Assembly (NCBI GenBank): GCA_004352715.1
Contig: SCFE01000003.1
Span: forward strand, 3,296,696-3,360,695
DNA from: Hofstenia miamia
Taxonomy: Eukaryota > Xenacoelomorpha > Acoela
Direction: 5' to 3'
DNA length: 64,000 bases
In this document: one piece after another, positions 47,240-59,485 of the stretch
Layout: each line of letters begins with the position of its first letter
How positions within the stretch are numbered: the first letter of the stretch is position 1
Notes under the pieces: generated by a model
What the model was told of the DNA's origin: nothing
The model's database searches: none
The model's input: the letters and a program-made list of their open reading frames with translations, nothing else
Translations under genes and position numbers: made by a program

Positions 47240-48240
47240 ACCATTGTCCTCGGCTGTGGACAACTGTTGAACCTGCCTATTAGCAAATATTTTCGACAAT
47301 CAGCAAATGACATAAAATATTAATGCTATAAAATTAGTTAAGAAGAAATACAGTATTCACAATACAATATTAATGTTACATTAAACTACTTATATTTATT
47401 AGGTAAACAAGATCATTTAAGGAAGAGAAGTACCTTCAAAAGAGGACTTCAATACAATACCAAACTAATATATATCTTTTAAATTGCAAATAAAACCTTT
47501 TCAAAAAGTGTATATTTCTTGTAATTATAATATCTTTTTCTAATATAAACAATAGTAGGGATTAAAGAAGTTAAAAGAATAAATCAAAACCTTTTGTCTC
47601 AATATGATTAAAATCAAATTACGCAAAAGTTTGTATATTGAAATTGGCAAGTATAATTAACATATTTACAAATATCTACAGTTTTACAAATTACAAATGA
47701 AACAAAAACTGAACTACTCTTTAACAGGTTCTGACTCTTCACTTTCTTCAGCAATGTCAGTGGAAATAAGACTAAAAGAAACTATATTACAGCATGACAA
47801 CTGTAATTAAATTGCAATTCTCACCATACATATAAATAATGATTAAGTTTCAACAACCAAAATTATCTATAAAACATCATTGCAATGGCTATATAAATAC
47901 AATTTTGCAAAGCAAATATCAAAATAGAAATAAGATAACTGTAATTAACGAATTTTTGGAATTATGATAAATTGAGCACAAAATACTGTATAAAGCTAAC
48001 AGCGTATATATTGTAAAGGAAATTATTTACAAACATCTGAAAGTTATATACTAGCTACTCTTAAAAATAATTTTATGGATTACAAAATCTGGCTTATTAA
48101 TATCAACTTAACTTTAGTGAGCAATTAACTCTTATGGTGAACTTATACAGGTGACCTAAAACTATATATCTCCTTACATAGTTTTATATTGTTAATCTCC
48201 TTTCGGATAGCTGCTCATATGAACAAGCGATATCTAAGAA
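47240..48240. other. Non-genic stretch
   Basis: Nothing supported. A short acidic frame on the (-) strand near 47771-47714 follows a good acceptor-like site, but no partner exons are found. Confidence 0.4.
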
Positions 48241-48885
48241 AACCTCTCCGGGAAGGCCTCAGTACTACTTTCAATGAAAACGTTAAAAATCAAAGAAAGT
48301 TGTGGAGTCGAACCCAAATGTAAATCTCACACACTTCTGACAGCAATTAAGAGTATACGACTCTTCAGCTCAAAAGACGCGGAAAAAAATTATCTTTGCT
48401 TCCTGCAAAACGCAGATTTAACAAAAGTTGCAGAAGCAAGATTTTCAGCGTCATATTTCTTGAAGAACCATATATTATTTGACGTTGATCATGTCAGATG
48501 AAGCTTAGTTTAGCTTGAACGGATGTGTCAACTAGAAAATGCTACCGTAAATGGCCAGCGATGGAAGGAGATAATAGAAAGTTTTCTTATCCCAGCAGTT
48601 AGTAATATGAATATAGCGGAACAAGAGTGGGTGAAATGCCATACGATTACTGTGAACATATGCATTTTGCATGAACATTTTCCGGGAAATTGACTTCAAG
48701 TATTTGTGTTTTTTCAATGGTCAACTTGTCTCCGGACATATCATATTCTTTGGGGATACCTAAAGGGAAGAGTTTACCGCCAGTAGCTAATAAATACAGA
48801 CCAATTCAAAGGCACAATCCATACAGAAATTCAGCAAATTAGACCAAATCTCACCAGTGCAGCGATAAGCAGTTTGTGAAATCAG
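48241..48885 (+). pseudogene. Tc1/mariner-superfamily transposase remnant
   Basis: At 48520-48693 the frame reads NATVNGQRWKEIIESFL and then WVKCHTITVNICILHEHFPG. This corresponds to the VNGxRYxxML...WFQQDGATCHT...FPGR stretch around the second catalytic Asp in many mariner-like transposases, though the QQDGA core is lost. Further on, shifted frames carry LSPDISYSLGIPKGRVY and a TIHTEIQQIRPNL segment in the right order. An 87-codon open frame at 48241-48501 precedes it and may be its upstream part. Heavily decayed. Confidence 0.55.
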
Positions 48886-48889
48886 GCCA

Positions 48890-49332
48890 ATTAAAAAAAA
48901 CTACAGAAGTTATTAAAGATTTTCCTACATCCTAATAATTAAGAATCACCGGGTATAATGCATTTTTCAATAAATGTTGAGGTGATTTTGGCGAGAAATT
49001 ATTTCACAGCAAAATATTTACAATATAGGAGACCAACTCGCTTCCTTTGTCCTCTTGATTTGAAAGAACAGCTTAGGTTCTGTGAATCATAGGATGACCC
49101 AAAAAAACCTTCAAATAATTTTATAATATCACTGCTAAGTGGATACCAAATCTATTATATCTGCCTTAAAGTTCAGTAGAAAATTAGTTACTGAATTCAA
49201 TTACCAAGCTCTTAAGCAGAGAACAGTTCTGAAGCCGAATAATATGGTGTAAATGTTACTATGCCAACATTTATTTGCCAACTATCAACTCGTAATAAAA
49301 AACATCTCAATATCAAGTACCTTAGATGATCC
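48890..49332. other. Non-genic stretch
   Basis: No recognisable feature. A short (-) frame near 49130-49020 looks codon-like but has no support. Confidence 0.4.
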
Positions 49333-49553
49333 CCGATTACTCTATTTTATAACCCTGATTACTCTATTCATAGAAACTAGCGATCATCATAGACCAAGTT
49401 AACCCCTTTTTATTTGTAAATATTCGTTATTTTCTTTTTTTGTTTAGTTTTGTATTACTTTCTTGACGCTTTCAGAATTTGTTATCAGTGTTTCTATCTA
49501 TTGTTAAAACAATTTCTGAATATAGATTTTTATTCTTCCTCTTCTTCTGAATT
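49333..49553 (+). mobile_element. LINE 3' end, + strand (same subfamily as 4083-4259)
   Basis: FYNPDYSIHRN and a stop, then a 3' UTR nearly identical to 4086-4259, with TTGACGCT, a hairpin (49471-49483/49509-49521) and a TTC-rich tail. Severely 5'-truncated. The tail abuts a piggyBac-like frame. Confidence 0.75.
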
Positions 49554-49559
49554 TCACAG

Positions 49560-49945
49560 AAGATGACAATACTGTCTTGTCCGCAGAAGTACATGAATAT
49601 TGGTCTAATTATGATGTGGAATCCGATGACAATAAAAATAATTTAGATTTTGAAAATAGATTATTCAATGTTAATGAAAGGCCGCGGAAAACCAAATGCT
49701 AAAATTCAATAGGGAAAGAATGAGAAACTTTAGATAGATGGGCCTGATCAAATCCTCATTATGCCACTTTGGAAAATCATCTGCATTTATCTGATATGGA
49801 TCTATTTCCATTATTTAGTCTTTATTTCAGAGATTATCACAGAAACGACCACAATTTTTCAGTAGCAGACACTGATAATAACCACTTCCTTAGTCTAATG
49901 TTGTTCAATGGATACCACCCATTGCCATCACAGAGAAATTATTGA
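49560..49945 (+). pseudogene. piggyBac-like transposase fragment
   Basis: The first frame is acidic (NFTEDDNTVLSAEVHEYW), as in piggyBac N termini. After a frameshift, HFLSLMLFNGYHPLPSQRNY is followed by a stop where Trp is usual. This is the characteristic F-x-G-x-L-x-x-x-GY-x-x-LP-x-x-x-x-YWS block of piggyBac transposases. The catalytic Asp residues further downstream are not recognisable. Confidence 0.6.
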
Positions 49946-50847
49946 TCCATATTCCATGTAACATCAATTTTGAAATTTTGGTTATTTTTACATAAATTTG
50001 CTGTGGTTAGATTTTTTGTACCCCGGAGATCCCAACGTCCCCATTATGTGGACATGCTCTATCTGTACTGAAATGTGAATGTACTATTTCTGTTGTTTTT
50101 TCCTCGATTTAGGTATTATTTTGAATTACTGAAAGGTATGTGTGTGGGTTATAAAGTGTTGAGAATCGATGTTCAGCATTGCCAAAATGTCCTTGAAGAG
50201 ACGGACATACAAATCAGGACCGAAGGAACAACGATTTAGGGCTTTGCAGCCAAAAATGAAAATTTCATCATAACATATCTGAATGGGGTAAGAAGTTGCA
50301 AATATTATTAAAGAGGGAAGACACAAGCAGCATTATTATGTCAAATTCTGAACATCTATTGACTCCTTGTGTTATAAGGGGGTCAGCTTTGCTATTTCTG
50401 ATTTGACAACATTTTCAGAGCAATATCTGGACCACTTATTGAAGCTACATTAAAGGAACGGGACAAAACTATAGAATCATTAGCCTATGAAGAATATATT
50501 ATAATCAAGCATGGGAACCCTATCCATCCATCAAAACACTGCTTAAATCTCAAAATGATATTTAGAGATTGCATTTTCTTTTTAATCAATACTGGGAATT
50601 ATTGTAAAAGTTTGAAAATTTGGGATTTTAAGAGTCATTATCAACTTAACAATGCTTCTAAATTAATATTTAAATAATTGTGTACACTGTGTTAGAGCAT
50701 TTTAACGATATTTGGTAAATTCTGGTTAAAACTGAAAAGCAGTAAATGACTAATTTAAAAATTTCATACACCGGCCCATCAATTTGAACCATTTGGTAAG
50801 CATGCACAAGGTTGATTTATTGCTTCTTACATGCTGTTATAAATAGA
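49946..50847. other. Mostly non-genic stretch downstream of ENO4
   Basis: A 66-codon (-) frame at 50326-50126 and a short basic (+) frame are open, but neither is recognised. They may be decayed transposon sequence. Confidence 0.35.
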
Positions 50848-53800
50848 TCAAGAGTCAGCTTGAAAAATATCAAAACTCATTAAAGTATAAAACCTTTTGA
50901 AGTCCCATTGCTCCTTGGAAATCGGCGGGAGACACCTTGAATCGTTTGAGATTGCCAATAATCTGTTGTATTTACTTGTACGCTCTCCTCTGCAAAACCC
51001 ACCAATCTTGATAAAATCAGCTTCAATGCCAACGGCCTAAGATGCAGAGAATCATAAAGTTTCTAATACGATTGATCTACAATAGCAGTGCATAAATTAT
51101 TTAGCAAGATAACGAAAGTAACAAATTTTAGTTAGAATTAATTTGAACTTCACAACTTATATGTAACACTACACAAATTAAAGCAGTCGCTTGCAGACAG
51201 TATAGAAAATTCAGTCATGTACATTTTTCAATAAAAAAATGAAATGAAATGTTCGATTGCGAAATAAATTTATGATGCTGCTCAAAATATGGGGATATTT
51301 TAATACACTGTTAAGAGGTAACATTTGCTAGCAAAATCAATGATTAGTATCATAAATATTTTTGGACATACACCCGAGCCTATCATAATAAACCATTATG
51401 GTAGGCTCTGCAGATACAAATTACTTACGAGGTCAACAATGAAAGTATCTGTGGTATCTGCTAAACTAGTGGTCACCATGGTTTTAAATTCCTTCTCTAA
51501 ATGCAAATTAATTAATCTCATAACGAAAGGTTCATAAATATAACAGGTTGTTAGATTATGATATCACATTTTTTCCTCCTCTTTGTAAACACAGTTGAAA
51601 AAATCTCACATTTTGTTCTCATGAATGTTACTGGTTATTAATTTTGACGATTAATCGAATGTCTATTGGAAATAATTAAAAATCTAGTCTAAAACGAAAA
51701 TGTTTCGCTTAGGCTTCTAAGATTAAATTAAAAAATCTAAAAATAAAATTTGTTGAATTTAGACCAAAATATAGTAAAACGCGCCAAAAAAATAATCAAT
51801 ATGATGATAAATAACTTCTAAAACTTTTTACAAAAACCTTTAAAATCTCTGGACACATCGATTAGATCGAACACCGAGGTTGATTGATTAAATTGAAAAG
51901 TGCCGCCATTGGTCATTATTTTGGGAGCTTCCAATAGAATTTGCTCTGGTCTACCAAGGCTTCGCTCACCAAAAATCCACATTCGATGTGAGTGTAATTC
52001 ACTAAATCTTTGCCATGCGCTTAAATCCTAAAATTATCATTCAAACTGATCAACTAACACCAATTTTACATAAGAAAGTGTAGAGAAAAGGCAGAACTAA
52101 AAACAAGCACAATCACTACTCAAACAAATTTGGTTCATCTAATGTATTGATATGGGACATTCTCACTATTCCCATTCCAAATATTACTTACATTTCTAAA
52201 CACACCTTACGATGGTTAACTGTCAGTCAGTTTTGTCTTGGTCAAAATTACGTTATATAATTACATACATTCAACTTTGCACATTAAAATGAAAGTTTCA
52301 ACGACATTTAAATAGTAAAGCATGCAAATATAAATCGTTAACTGTGATTTCTAGCAAGCAATGTTTTTACAAACATGAAAAAGTTTAGGTTGTTTCAACC
52401 CTTAGCTTAAGATGGATAAATGTAAACGTACACAACATTTTAAACTACTAGTGTCATGTATCCAACGCCAACAATATCATCTATCGAAATACTTTCGATT
52501 TTCAGGCAAATGAATAATGCTATTTAGAGTGGTACTATTGTCAATTGTATTGAATGCTCTGTAAACAAATTATCATTTATAGTTGGACACGGGGGTTTTC
52601 TCTAATGTGAACCCATAATCAGTGTCAAAAAAAGATGCCGGAGCCTTCAATTATCGTTTAGCAGCTGCAGACATGTATTTCTTCTTTGCAGATGATTTTA
52701 ATGAGATTAAAGAGTTAGAAGTTTGAAATTCTCAATTATAATCAAGGCCTCATTTAATCAATTAGAAAAATTACTAAATCTCCAAAAATTTTCCTTACTT
52801 TCACTGGTATCTGTTGTCTTGTCTATTTTAAATAAATTTAACTTGTGAATATAATTTAAAATTCAATTTACACCAATTTATTACCTTTGCAAACTTCTTG
52901 ACAACCCGCCCCATCATTGTATAAAAAACAATCTTAAATTTTGTATATAGTTATATAATTTGACCGATTGATTTTTAATTTAATTGTTCTTTATTAAAAA
53001 TTTTCAATTTCTATTTCTAGTTCTGGTGTCATATGTTCTTGATTAAAATCCTGAGATTCTCTTCTACAGTCCTTTATTTATCTGTATCAAGCAAATCATG
53101 GTTCGAAAATATAGAGCAAAACTTGTGAAGTGATTTTAAAATTAATCGCATGTGCTTAGGGGATATAAATCTAAAAAATAGTAAGAACTTTGTTTGAATT
53201 TGTTTAATAAAGTCTATATTTCATTAGAATTATATCAAACACTAATCCATCAATCGCAATGGAAATCACATGCCTGTTGAACGAACGGATCAATAACAGC
53301 GATGATGAATGGAAAGCGCTGGATAAGATCAGAGTAGATAGAATCGACTAACTCATCAGATGACTTAAAAGTGCCAGTCATGAATTCATATCGTTCTTTA
53401 CTCTAAAACGATATATATTTGCAAATCAAGAAACTATTCATACCGAATCCCAATATTCATGTGAGGCGCAATGCAAGCCGACAAAAAAGTCTTCCCCTAA
53501 TGTGACATCACATGGTTGGCAAGCTTCGAGTAGCGATTCAAGTAACTGTTCAGGCCGATCGAAAGCAGGACTCAAACTTCCAACATCTGAAATAACTCTC
53601 GAGGGGAGCTAAACAACGAAAATATCATACAAAAGTCATAGGAATTTATGAGATTTACTAAAATGGTCGTAATCAGATCATTAAAAATTATATGGCACAT
53701 CAATTAAAATAATAATATACTATTCAAACTATTCAGAAGAGACATGCTGACAATAATTCAAACAGTGATTAATGTGTAAAATATGAATAACAAGGGACAG

Positions 53801-55825
53801 GTGCGGATCATGCATGACTTACAAAAAACAATACCATCAATACCTGACTGACTTTAGAAACAGCCTGAACTGCCTGAAAAATTCGTTATATATTTTTAAA
53901 AACACAAATCTATCTTACCCCAAGTTTTCTGGAGAGATCACTTATCAGACGATTGAAAACATTTTTGCATTTCGCAACGACCTAAACTATAATTTAAAAT
54001 ATTTACAATTTTACTACTGTTAACACAATCTTGCCAAATAAATTAACTACAAGTGGAAACATAATTTTAAAAGTTAAAAATACATTGCGTAATTCTTAAA
54101 TCCGAATTCAGGTTATAATATGGCATTGCTTAATTCATTGTTATTACTGAATATGTGCAATGTATGCTTAGCATAAACTTACTTGAAATACAGTGAACAT
54201 ATTAAATTAAGCACAACTTGCCTCTGAAATTGGTATTCCAGGCTTTGGGATTAACAAAAGCTCACGAATAAGATTTTGTTTCCCAGATACGGATCTACCA
54301 CCTGAAAGCATAGTAATCATCGGCGTTGGTAATCGAAATGATTCATTCGTCTAAAGAAAAATTCTTATAGGTAGAATTTTATGAAAACCTTATCTAAAAA
54401 GTGTTAGAGCACTTAAACACAAGTATATAGAATTTTAATGGACAGTCGTTTAGTCCATGATAACGTAGTTTACACACCTAATTTAGTATTGATACATTAT
54501 ATAAGACATAATGTACTCATATAAAATCCCAGACAAATATTTTCAGCAAGGTTTAAATAAATAGTTTTAGCAGTTAATTATTTTTCAGAGTAAACAATTA
54601 TTAAAATACAAGAACAAAAATGCCAAAACCTTTTTACAAAAGAGTTCGTTTATGTATTCAAAAGGGGCCATTGAACGACAAGTTGCTGCCGCAATAGCGG
54701 TAGCAGCAGATACTGCCGACACTGCTTGAGCACCACAGAATGTGACTTCCTTAGGGGCTTCACATGCTTCCGGAGTTTTCACAGCATCTTTCTTCTTAGC
54801 CTAAAATAAGAAAAAAACGAGTAAAAGTAACTGGGTCCTTGAACCATTTGTATGCAGTGATCGGATGAATGGAAAATTTAAGAGATGCTAAATAATGCAC
54901 AAAAAAGCTTTACATGCAGTGTAGAATTGGATAAATACACCATTATTCATATTGAAAAAACGAATACACGCACAGTAATTTAGTTTCATATCTCATATGC
55001 ATTTAAATGAAAGATGCTAAAGTAAAAAACTTTGCATTTACAACTTTCTAAATGAACTGAGAGTATGGCATATCAATGAGATGATTAAACGAAACTTTAT
55101 GACTAAAAGATGATTAAAGAGCTTACAATATTCAAAAGAACAGAAATACTGAGATTCTAATAAAACAAAGTGAATAATATGAAATAAAACAAACAAATGT
55201 ATAAAGCAGACTTCCCTTAATTGTCATTAAACTGCTGTTAAAAAAGAAGTTTTGAATGATGAAATATGGTAAGACCATCAGGGGTGTTCATAATATATAT
55301 ATATATATATATATATACTATCATTGCTAGTTATTACGGTTATTATATTAAAAAGGTTGTCGACTTCAAAAACGTTTCTTGTAATTCAATGATATTTCTG
55401 TTTTTATTCATCTATAAAATAATGCTATAAAAGATAAAAATAGAACTCAATGATAAAAAGAACAACAAAATTTACTGACTAAACTTTTGCGAAATTAAAA
55501 TGAGGCCATATAATGTCTCAAAATGACCTCTGTTAAAAGAAGAAAGAGTTAAATGTTAATATTAGGACATCATTTATTATAGAACAGGTTATTGACTAAA
55601 TACTTGATACTCAAGAATTGTAATAATTATAGGGATAGTTGATTGAAAATACCTAGTTGACTCTTATCCAAAATACATGAAAGCACCTGATATTTTGATT
55701 GAAATGTTCAGGACTTGTGATTGAGTAATTTGAATTTAATCATATTAAGATAAAGAGCATTGCTTGATGCATTTCAACCTCTTAAGTCCCTGTTGTTCAG
55801 GTGTGTACGACAAAATGTTCTGTTG

Positions 55826-55873
<48 letters not shown>

Positions 55874-58800
55874 CTATCATTGCTAGTTATTACGGTTATT
55901 ATATTAAAAAGGTTGTCGACTTCAAAAACGTTTCTTGTAATTCAATGATATTTCTGTTTTTATTCATCTATAAAATAATGCTATAAAAGATAAAAATAGA
56001 ACTCAATGATAAAAAGAACAACAAAATTTACTGACTAAACTTTTGCGAAATTAAAATGAGGCCATATAATGTCTCAAAATGACCTCTGTTAAAAGAAGAA
56101 AGAGTTAAATGTTAATATTAGGACATCATTTATTATAGAACAGGTTATTGACTAAATACTTGATACTCAAGAATTGTAATAATTATAGGGATAGTTGATT
56201 GAAAATACCTAGTTGACTCTTATCCAAAATACATGAAAGCACCTGATATTTTGATTGAAATGTTCAGGACTTGTGATTGAGTAATTTGAATTTAATCATA
56301 TTAAGATAAAGAGCATTGCTTGATGCATTTCAACCTCTTAAGTCCCTGTTGTTCAGGTGTGTACGACAAAATGTTCTGTTGTTCATATATATATATATCA
56401 GGATATTTGCTTGGCAGACACTTGATACTCAAGCATTGTACTGAGTATAGGGATAGCTGATAATTGAAAATACATACTTAAGACTTGTCAGAAATACTTG
56501 CAGGTACTTGACATTTAACACTAGAACGGCCAAGTGTGTCAAAAATTAAATTTTGTTTACTTGTGCATGTATTCATTAAAAAAACAACAGAAGGTATATG
56601 CACCACCAAATAAACTGATAATTCATTTGAATTTGCATGTGTAATTTTTCATTCTTTTACATAATGTTCTCCTTTGAAATGCTCTATGAAAAAGAAACCT
56701 AAGGAGTAATGGCCTTTCTAGTGTTAAACTGACAGGTTGTTCTAGATAGTGTGTTCATTCACAGTGACCAAATTAGAGAGAGAAATTCAAGGCAGGAATT
56801 CTGTAAATTTTGGCTTTACCAACAGCAGATGGAACTTAAGTTTTGTAAAGCAGGACTAATCATAGACCTACTTAGAGCTACACTAATTCCACAGTGAACT
56901 GAAAAAGCTTTTGTTTATTTGTTATAAACAAAAAGATGATATTATGAAACCACTTGAAATATGTGCTCCGTTCTGTATACCTAATGGAAAATTTGATTAA
57001 GTACTTGACTCTACTTAATACTTGGTAAATGGGATATTTATCAATACCCTGTAATAGCCGCTTAAATTGTAATTGAATTTGCATAAATAAAAAAAATATA
57101 CAAATTAAAAGGATTGATTTAATGAAACTAAACTCATCTTACCCCTGAAACCATCTATTGGTCACACCGATTGCGCAATATAACTTAAAGGCATTATAAA
57201 TATAATGCGTGTTAATGCAAATAAAAATCTAGTCATTATATTTTATAACGAATATATAAAAAGGATTTTTTCTAACATTTGAAAAACAATCGAAAGCACA
57301 AATGTTATCAAGTGCTGTTACACTCCGGATGAAAAAACTAATAACTAATAATAAATTTTGAAAATATTTTAACATAACAAATAAATTACTTCTGTTTTTT
57401 TTACAAAATGACATCATATTTTCAGCATAACGCATTTTACCATGTAAATCCAAGTAAAATATTATCATTTAGAACAGCAGAACTTTATATTTATTCAAAA
57501 TAGTTTTTGCAAAAAAAACATTAAACATGGAACCAAATAGGGCGACATAGGCGAAAAAATATATTTAAAAAATCAAAGGTATTCAATATTTTAAACAATA
57601 TTATTATGAAACATAATGTTAAACAATTACCAAATTTTAAAAATAAATGCAGCCTCGTTAAAATGCCAGTTGTTCGCTATTTGGCTCAAGGGATTAAGAA
57701 ACTCGCCCCTATTTGGCCTTCAATGCCATACAGTGCAATGTATGGGATATCAGCCAGTATGTGGTAATCTATTCTGCTGTCATCTGGCAAAACACAGTAA
57801 TTCACTAAATTTTCAAAATGGAGTTTTTCAGGAAAATCTGATGCTTTACTAATTTTACACCATGTGGCATAAATATTTTTTTAAGTTGACCCCTTAATTG
57901 CAGTTGGCAGAACTCAGCATCTCCTATTTGCACTTGAAATAACCAGTCAAAACACAGAAATTCTACTATATTTTTCACTGAATTACTGTGTTTTGCCAGA
58001 TTACAGCAGTATTATACCATTAAAATCATGAAAACTAAATTAAAAATTTGAAAATACCCAAAATTAAATTGAACCAAAGTGTTTGCCCCAACAGAGCCTA
58101 AGTCATCAAGATGAATATCCTACTGGAAAAATGTAAATTTCACAATTCTACGAAATAAGTTAACACGTATTCAGCTATAGCATTAAAAGCAGCTAATAAA
58201 AAGTTATTTTAAATTGTTCAAAAATATGAAAGTTGAAAGCAGTCATTTTCTTAGCCGGATTGGGAAAGTGGCCAAAAAACACTTCAGAATAGCGTTAACA
58301 ACTACGTCAACTAATGCATTAACCATAAGAGAATTAGGCTCCCCTTTTCTCTCAAATGCAATTAATTAACTTGCAAATTGTTGCAGCAATTACTCCCTTA
58401 TAGTCAACGCATTAGTTCACGCAATTGCTTCCGCTATTTTATATTAGTCTTTTTGGAACAGTTCCCTTACCATATAAGTTTCTATAAACTTACTTAGACC
58501 TATAAATTCAAATGAAAAATCTTACAGCTTTAGCAGATCCCTTGTTTGGAACCGGTTGCTTGGGCTCGTCTTTCGGTGGAGCAGGAGTAGTCTTTGGTGA
58601 CTCTAGTGTTTCAGTGTGTTGTTGTAATTGATTTAAAACTGCCCTAAAATTAATCACATCACCGAAATTTAAAAAAACCGAAACAGGTGAACTATCTACA
58701 CGATTTTCTATAAATGACGTCATGGCAAACTACCTGTTAGACTGCGCTTGCTGCAGAATAGCATTCCAAGCAGAAGGACCTTTCAATGATCTACGATGAT

Positions 58801-59485
58801 CTTTACTTACCGCCAAAATCTTACTCAATTGAATTGCTTTCTGTGCCAAAACTCTGCGATAAAAATTATTAATAAACTAATGTGTACTTTTATAAAATTT
58901 TACTGCAATAGGAGAATTACTTTGTAAAAATATGTACACAGTGTCTGTAAGTATAAAAAATTAAAATTACCCTAATATTTGATCTATTTTGCTTTGCTCA
59001 GATACAAGACAGCCTTTTAAAGCAGTAGACATCGGCCCATTTATATATTCGATGGCAGCAGTAACTGATTTCTGTCGCTCTTCATCATCGGCTTCCTTTT
59101 TCTCAGTTAAAGAAGCATCAGTAAGTTGGTTGTAGCTCGCAATAGAAGCAGCGCCAATCGACTATGTCATGTTGAATTAAGATAAAATCACCCAAAACAA
59201 TACCTTCAACAGCCCATTAACATTGATTAAGATTTCAGCAGACACCGTTGGTTGGCCTTTGGAATCAAATATTTCTATTGCTGAAACCTTCTCAATTAGT
59301 GGTGGGTGAAGATATTTTGTGAAATACTGAGTAAGATACGAAAATGGATCGTTAGGCTGCGAAAAAAACATTTTATTCAAGGCAGTTTCAATTATTTGAG
59401 GAACACCGTTCATTTGATAATAGGCCAAAGCTTTTTTACGTAACTGTTCCAAATCTTGGTACTCTTTGTCTGTTTTAATATCCAT
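50848..59485 (-). CDS. ENO4: Enolase-like protein ENO4 (12 exons)
   Basis: The exons, read right to left, join in phase to 593 residues: 59485-59204, 59161-58971, 58853-58734, 58643-58526, 54800-54630, 54350-54222, 53873-53823, 53587-53444, 53402-53274, 52027-51838, 51496-51429 and 51036-50848. The N terminus ([19 protein letters not shown]), the Pro/Lys linker ([18 protein letters not shown]) and the enolase-like core ([50 protein letters not shown]) match vertebrate ENO4, a sperm-flagellum protein. Enolase catalytic positions are mostly lost; only the K396 equivalent (about K541) remains. Introns are 41 bp to 3.7 kb, and introns 6 and 9 appear to have GC donors. The 3' end of the last exon is uncertain: a +1 frame (ending VLYFNEF, stop at 50870) resembles the usual C terminus better. 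Confidence 0.9.
51372..51404. other. Hairpin in ENO4 intron 11
   Basis: GAGCCTATCATAAT and its near-perfect complement ATTATGGTAGGCTC are separated by 5 nt (13 of 14 paired). Function unknown. Confidence 0.5.
55289..56515 (+). repeat. Identical 556-bp tandem duplication plus a third diverged partial copy
   Basis: The unit starting TACTATCATTGCTAGTTATT at 55316 recurs at 55872 with no difference seen over its whole length. The units are separated and bordered by (AT)n runs. A third, diverged, partial copy lies at 56398-56515 (CTTGATACTCAAGCATTGTA versus CTTGATACTCAAGAATTGTA). It lies inside ENO4 intron 4. Confidence 0.85.
57763..58022. mobile_element. Inverted-repeat (MITE-like) element in ENO4 intron 4
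   Basis: CTGCTGTCATCTGGCAAAAC...TTCACT (57773-57808) is matched by the complement of 57975-58012 with three or four differences. A further weak match continues outward. The loop is about 166 bp with no coding frame, although a (+) frame overlaps it. Family unknown. Confidence 0.6.

Noticed and set aside
48305-48330. tRNA T-arm-like GGGTTCGACTCC on the (-) strand
   Set aside because: The T stem does not pair and no anticodon, D or acceptor arm is present. It lies inside an open (+) frame.
47714-49170. Possible (-) gene with exons near 49.1, 48.75 and 47.7 kb
   Set aside because: The middle 'exon' (GKLFPLGIPKEYD) is the antisense of a (+) Tc1/mariner transposase remnant (YSLGIPKGRVY). The others lack partners in phase.
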